Part shown: positions 14,436-18,314 of the stretch, in pieces
How positions within the stretch are numbered: position 1 is the first letter of the stretch
Layout of the letters: the number at the start of each line of letters is the position of its first letter
DNA from: CAZGSN01 sp964371655
Lineage (GTDB): Bacteria > Desulfobacterota > Binatia > HRBIN30
DNA length: 18,314 bases
NCBI GenBank assembly: GCA_964371655.1
Contig: CAYJOD010000112.1
Coordinates: 1-18,314, forward strand
Reading direction: 5' to 3'
Position numbers and translations under genes: made by a program
Notes under the pieces: generated by a model
Database searches by the model: none
What the model saw: only the letters and a program-made list of their open reading frames with translations
Told to the model about the DNA's origin: nothing

Positions 14436-17400
14436 ATGGCACGAGGCAACGGTTGCTCTACGGTGTTTGCTCTCCTCACCGGTTGGATGTTCCGGTCTAC
14501 GACGCTTCCTGTCTTGCCTAAACGGCGCCAACGAAGAAATGCGGCGTTGCCGCATAGGCGTTGGTCGCACGTCCCTGCCTTCGTGATCCTTCTGACCGCC
14601 GCCCTCTGCGGAGGCCATCGTGCCAGCGCGGCCGTGCCCAGTCAGCGCGTTGGCGTCCCTACGCCGGCCGCTCCGAAAGTGAAAGCCGGCGAGCTCCTCG
14701 TCAAGTTTAGGCCCGAGATTCGCCCGCCGGCGGCGAGCCTGCATCAGAGCCGCCAAGCCTTCGCTCCCTACACCGGCTCAACGCACCTGGACGCCCTGCA
14801 CCAGCGCTACCGGGTGCAGTCGATAGAACCTCTCTTTACACCGCCGCAGGCGGCCATAGGCGCCGGTCGGATGAAGAGCGACGCCAGCGCTTCGGCCTGG
14901 GTCGATCACGTCGAGGGCGTCCGGCAGCGCTTTCCGGCGCGTGCCCGCCGCGCGGCCGCACATCAGCAGATGCCCGACCTGAGCACGATCTACAAGCTGA
15001 CGGTTCCGCAGGACACCGACCTGACCACCCTGGCTGCGGAGTACGCGGCCGATCCCGCGGTCGAGTATGCCGAGCCCAACTATGAATACGAGCTGCACTT
15101 CATTCCCAACGACCCCTACTTCAGCTCTTCGGGCACTTGGGGGCAGAAGTTTGCGGATCTGTGGGGGCTGCACAATATCGGCGCGGAAGCGGCGTGGGAC
15201 CTGTCGACGGGCGCTGGCGTCGTGGTGGCTGTGCTGGATACCGGCTTGGAGTTTCACCGCGATATCCGTGACAACCTGTGGACCAATCCCGGGGAGATCC
15301 CGAATAACGGCATCGACGACGACGGTAACGGCTTCATTGACGACGTCAACGGCTTCTGGATCTTGTACGGTTATCGTAACGGGCAGCCCACCGGCGGCGC
15401 CGATCACATGGGCCATGGTACCCATGTATCGGGTACAATCGCGGCAATAGGCAATAATTCGCAGGAGGTCGTGGGCGTAGCCTGGCAGGCGAAGGTCATG
15501 ACGTGTGGGATCTTCGATGGCGTGGGAGGTGCCACAAGTTACGAGATCGCCGAGGCCCTGGCCTATGCCGTCGACAACGGCGCCGACGTCGTCAACATGA
15601 GCTTCGGCGGGGCGGGAAAGTCTCGCCTGGTGCAGGATGCGTTGGACTCCGCGGCGGCGCACGGCTTGGTGCTCGTCGCCTCCGCCGGCAACGACGCATG
15701 GGACGTGAACAGCACGTTCCCGGCTAATTTCGATTCGGTAATTGCTGTCTCCGCCGTAGATCACCTCGATCGACCTTCATGGTTTTCGAACTTTGGCGGC
15801 AAGATCGAGCTGGCGGCCCCTGGCGGTGGCGATCCGGCTCCCCCGATTTCCTTTCCGGTGGCTTCCGTCCTCTCCCTTGGAGCATCGTGTACCCAGGTAG
15901 GGGTGAACAACTGCTTCGGCGACCAGCGCTTGGCCCTACCAGGTTACGAAAAGCTGGCGCGGCTCGCCGGCACCAGCATGGCGGCGCCGCATGTCACCGG
16001 CGCCGCCGCCCTGATCTTGAGCCGCCACCCCGAGTTCACGGTGGAGCAGGTGCGTCAGGCCCTGCGCGACACAGCTGACGACCTCGGCCCACCGGGGCGC
16101 GACGCGCGCTACGGTTACGGGCGCTTGAATTTGTCGCGCGCGGTGGCGCGCGACACCGTGGGGGTGGCGCGGCTACATGCGCCCCGGCACCTACGGCGCA
16201 CCCATGGGGGTATCCTGACGGTGGAGGCAACGGTGCAGAATCCCGGCGGCGAGCAGCCGACGTGGCGCTTGCTGCTCGGGCTCCAAGGAGAAACGCGGGA
16301 AGAGATCGCCGGCGGCGCGGGAGAGGTGGAGCACGGCGTCTTGGCCACGGTCGATGCTGCGCCGTTGGCACGCGGCAATTACTCGCTACGACTCGAGGTC
16401 AGCGCCGCCGGTGCTCTCATCGCGAGCGACGAAGCTGTCTTTACACGCTTGGCAAGTCGCCCTTACCTGCGGCAGATTTCCGATCGGGGCCCGGTGTTTG
16501 GTGGACAGATACAGGTGCACTCCAAGGCATGGAGCGGTGACGGTACCACCTTAGTGTGGTCGGATATGCCTAGCCTTTCCGCCGAGCGTTTCGTCGTCAC
16601 CAACGTGCGCGATGAAACCGATGAGGTCGCAGCAGAGTTTCGATTTTACGCTGATGGAAGTTTGCTCAACCCCATAAAGGCGAATGAAGACGTGGTAATC
16701 AGCGACGACGGCAAGACTGTAGTCTTCAGTGACGCGGATAACTGGGACCCGGAGAACTACCTGGAAGAAGTCCAGTACCAGCTGTCCCTGCTGGATAGGG
16801 ATACCAATCAAGTTCGGCGCCTTACCAACGCGACCGACGGATCCGGGTGGGGAAACTTCAATGATCTAGGCATCTCGGCGGATGGAAGCCTAGTTACTTT
16901 CACGAGCGATCTGGACCTTGATCCTACCGTGGGCAACCCGGGAGGAGTAGGGCAGCTCTTTTATTGGGACAGAGGCACGAGCGCTTTTCATCAGCTGACG
17001 ACCTTTTCCAGCTACACCAGCACTTTGCACCAGCCGGTCCTCAGCACTGACGGCGGTAGGATTGCGGCGATATCGAATGCCGATCTCGATCACAGTGGCG
17101 GCAACGATGCAGACCAGTGGTGGCCGTTCGTCTATGACCTGCAAGGTGCGAGTTTCCGGAAACTAAACGTCGCTCCACTTCCGTTTGAGCCCAGGAGAGT
17201 GAACGGCCCCGTAGCCATCAGCGCGGATGGGAGCCGGGTCGCAGTTACGCTCACGGCGTTGGCCCTTAGTGACCTGCCCGCCAAGATCGTGGTGGTCAAT
17301 ATCGCCGATGACAGTGTGGAAAGAGTGCTGACCCTCCCCGCGGAGGGGAGACATGTTTTCAGCCTCCTATTCTCGCCCGATGGGACTCGGCTGCTCTTCG

Positions 17401-18041
17401 CGGCGCAAGTGGCGCCGGACCCCTGGATATCCGGCAGCTACCAGAACGGGGGGATCTTCGAGTACAACCTTGCCAGCGCAGAGGTGCGTGCGCTTACCAC
17501 CCTTAATCTAAACAACGGTTCGTTCGCCGTTGCGGCCGACGGACGCCTGGCGCTGGGTGCCGGGCAATTCGATCCCGACGGCGTGAACAGCGATGGGAGC
17601 TTTGAAGTCAACGTCGCCGATCCCAGCAACGGTGGGGGTTTGCTGATCTTGAAGGATGGGCGCCTCGGTCAGGGCGACCAGTTCAAGCTGAACGGCTTCC
17701 TGGTGCAGCCCAGCGCGAGTGCGTTTGATCCGGCTACGAGCGGGCTCTCCTTGACGCTTCTCGGCGCCAACGGGCAGCTCGTCCGCGTCGTGATACCGCC
17801 AGGAGCAATGCAGGCCAATCACACTGGTTGGAAATATCGCAGCCGCGACGGGGCCCTCGCCAAGCTCAACGTCCGAAAGCTCGATGCGACTCACTACAAG
17901 TTCTCCGCCGCTGGTAGCAGACCCGGCCTCTTCGCCGTCGCGACGTCCTACCTCACCGTAGAAATCGAGGTGGGAACGGCAACCTTCAGCAACGCCGAAG
18001 CTTTCCGATCCGACCAGCGCTCGCTCAATTATCGACGCTGA
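14436..18041 (+). CDS. Secreted multidomain subtilase (S8) with beta-propeller
   Basis: This 1201-residue serine protease is probably exported. Residues 48-60 (PAFVILLTAALCG) form the signal core, ending near ASA-A65, after an unusually long basic N-terminus of about 47 residues. A fervidolysin/I9-like prodomain follows (KAGELLVKF at 83-91; VEYAEPNYEYE at 209-219). The S8 domain, about 240-575, has the full triad: D268 in VAVLDTG, H327 in GHGTHVSG and S514 in GTSMAAPHV, with oxyanion N419 in SAGND. A D/N-rich loop, GIDDDGNGFIDD at 292-303, looks calcium-binding. Residues 577-675 resemble a CARDB domain. Seven repeats built on S-x-D-G lie near residues 700, 756, 813, 869, 928, 979 and 1031 and suggest a PD40/TolB-like propeller. 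A beta domain closes the protein. The substrate is unknown, but active proteolysis is very likely. Confidence 0.93.
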   Translation: MARGNGCSTVFALLTGWMFRSTTLPVLPKRRQRRNAALPHRRWSHVPAFVILLTAALCGGHRASAAVPSQRVGVPTPAAPKVKAGELLVKFRPEIRPPAASLHQSRQAFAPYTGSTHLDALHQRYRVQSIEPLFTPPQAAIGAGRMKSDASASAWVDHVEGVRQRFPARARRAAAHQQMPDLSTIYKLTVPQDTDLTTLAAEYAADPAVEYAEPNYEYELHFIPNDPYFSSSGTWGQKFADLWGLHNIGAEAAWDLSTGAGVVVAVLDTGLEFHRDIRDNLWTNPGEIPNNGIDDDGNGFIDDVNGFWILYGYRNGQPTGGADHMGHGTHVSGTIAAIGNNSQEVVGVAWQAKVMTCGIFDGVGGATSYEIAEALAYAVDNGADVVNMSFGGAGKSRLVQDALDSAAAHGLVLVASAGNDAWDVNSTFPANFDSVIAVSAVDHLDRPSWFSNFGGKIELAAPGGGDPAPPISFPVASVLSLGASCTQVGVNNCFGDQRLALPGYEKLARLAGTSMAAPHVTGAAALILSRHPEFTVEQVRQALRDTADDLGPPGRDARYGYGRLNLSRAVARDTVGVARLHAPRHLRRTHGGILTVEATVQNPGGEQPTWRLLLGLQGETREEIAGGAGEVEHGVLATVDAAPLARGNYSLRLEVSAAGALIASDEAVFTRLASRPYLRQISDRGPVFGGQIQVHSKAWSGDGTTLVWSDMPSLSAERFVVTNVRDETDEVAAEFRFYADGSLLNPIKANEDVVISDDGKTVVFSDADNWDPENYLEEVQYQLSLLDRDTNQVRRLTNATDGSGWGNFNDLGISADGSLVTFTSDLDLDPTVGNPGGVGQLFYWDRGTSAFHQLTTFSSYTSTLHQPVLSTDGGRIAAISNADLDHSGGNDADQWWPFVYDLQGASFRKLNVAPLPFEPRRVNGPVAISADGSRVAVTLTALALSDLPAKIVVVNIADDSVERVLTLPAEGRHVFSLLFSPDGTRLLFAAQVAPDPWISGSYQNGGIFEYNLASAEVRALTTLNLNNGSFAVAADGRLALGAGQFDPDGVNSDGSFEVNVADPSNGGGLLILKDGRLGQGDQFKLNGFLVQPSASAFDPATSGLSLTLLGANGQLVRVVIPPGAMQANHTGWKYRSRDGALAKLNVRKLDATHYKFSAAGSRPGLFAVATSYLTVEIEVGTATFSNAEAFRSDQRSLNYRR

Positions 18042-18077
18042 GATCGCCGCCCCAACGCCCACCGCCTCGCCAACTTA

Positions 18078-18141
18078 GGGGCAGAGGGACAGAGGGAAGA
18101 AATGCCGACCATCCGGCTTCTTCCCTTTGCCCCTCTGCCCC
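18078..18141. repeat. Hairpin repeat downstream of the subtilase
   Basis: GGGGCAGAGGGACAGAGGG (18078-18096, plus AAGAA) pairs with TTCTTCCC...CTCTGCCCC (18118-18141), with two mismatches in 24 pairs and a 16-base loop. It resembles the element at 137-191. It lies 37 bases past the stop codon and may end the protease transcript. Confidence 0.75.
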
Positions 18142-18186
18142 TCACCCAGTGTATGTAGTTAGCGAGACGTTGCCGCTTCCCTCCGT

Positions 18187-18214
18187 GGGCACGTAGTGCC
18201 GGCACTACGTGCCC
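18187..18214. repeat. 28-bp perfect palindrome
   Basis: GGGCACGTAGTGC (18187-18199) is followed by CG-centred symmetry and its exact reverse complement GCACTACGTGCCC (18202-18214). There is no loop, so it would form a cruciform or a dimer-protein site rather than a good RNA hairpin. No T-run follows. The remaining sequence to 18314 shows no supported gene. Confidence 0.8.
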
Positions 18215-18314
18215 TGAACGTTCTCCGTAGTCTCTGTGCCACTAGGGAATCGTTCTTACTAACTGGAGAGTAACGAGTTCTCGGGTTCAGGTCATGCCCG
18301 TTTCGAGGGCTTGC

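Noticed and set aside
14778..15764. 328-codon open frame on the minus strand inside the protease gene
   Set aside because: The plus strand encodes a complete subtilase with all catalytic motifs over this stretch. The antisense frame has no known motif and is explained by GC-rich codon bias.
18294..18314. ATG near the window end as the start of a next gene
   Set aside because: Only seven codons are visible and there is no clear ribosome binding site, so nothing can be claimed.

Overview
The window looks like a chromosomal piece of a GC-rich, Gram-negative bacterium. The best evidence is a complete three-layer exporter with an inner-membrane ABC transporter, a HlyD-type adaptor and a lipidated TolC-type outer-membrane factor, plus classical AAGGAGGT-type ribosome binding sites. 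Most gaps between genes hold palindromic repeat elements of at least six unrelated sequence types. From memory this is typical of environmental proteobacteria-like lineages (the old 'Deltaproteobacteria', Binatota and similar), but nothing here fixes the phylum.

Layout. Positions 1-237 hold two hairpin repeats downstream of cysteine synthase (238-1170, minus). A 120-bp nested palindrome (1296-1415) follows, then a family 9 glycosyltransferase (1440-2426, plus). That gene converges on a PA0069-type radical SAM protein (2515-3588, minus) across a hairpin element. A VapBC-like toxin-antitoxin pair (3928-4622, minus) has an ATGA overlap and a palindrome next to the antitoxin start. Positions 4640-5884 are gene-poor: one repeat element and one doubtful small ORF.

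The centre is a seven-gene minus-strand cluster, 13463 down to 5885: TetR regulator, outer-membrane factor, HlyD adaptor, two ABC ATPases and two ABC-2 permeases. Four of the junctions overlap or lie within 6 bp. The order matches E. coli cecR-ybhGFSR (from memory), except that the two ATPase halves that are fused in YbhF are separate genes here, and a dedicated outer-membrane factor is added. The two ATPases are degenerate in complementary ways, so the heterodimer should have one working and one dead ATP site. The outer-membrane factor begins inside a REP-like palindrome whose other copy lies at positions 1-79, so the repeat has become part of the coding sequence.

On the plus strand, a 109-residue protein resembling a lone sigma-70 region 4 (14052-14381) has a perfect TTGACA upstream. 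It is followed 54 bp later by a 1201-residue secreted subtilase (14436-18041) with a perfect Shine-Dalgarno sequence. The protease carries a prodomain, an S8 catalytic domain, a CARDB-like domain, seven beta-propeller repeats and a C-terminal beta domain. The window ends in two more hairpins that could serve as transcription terminators.
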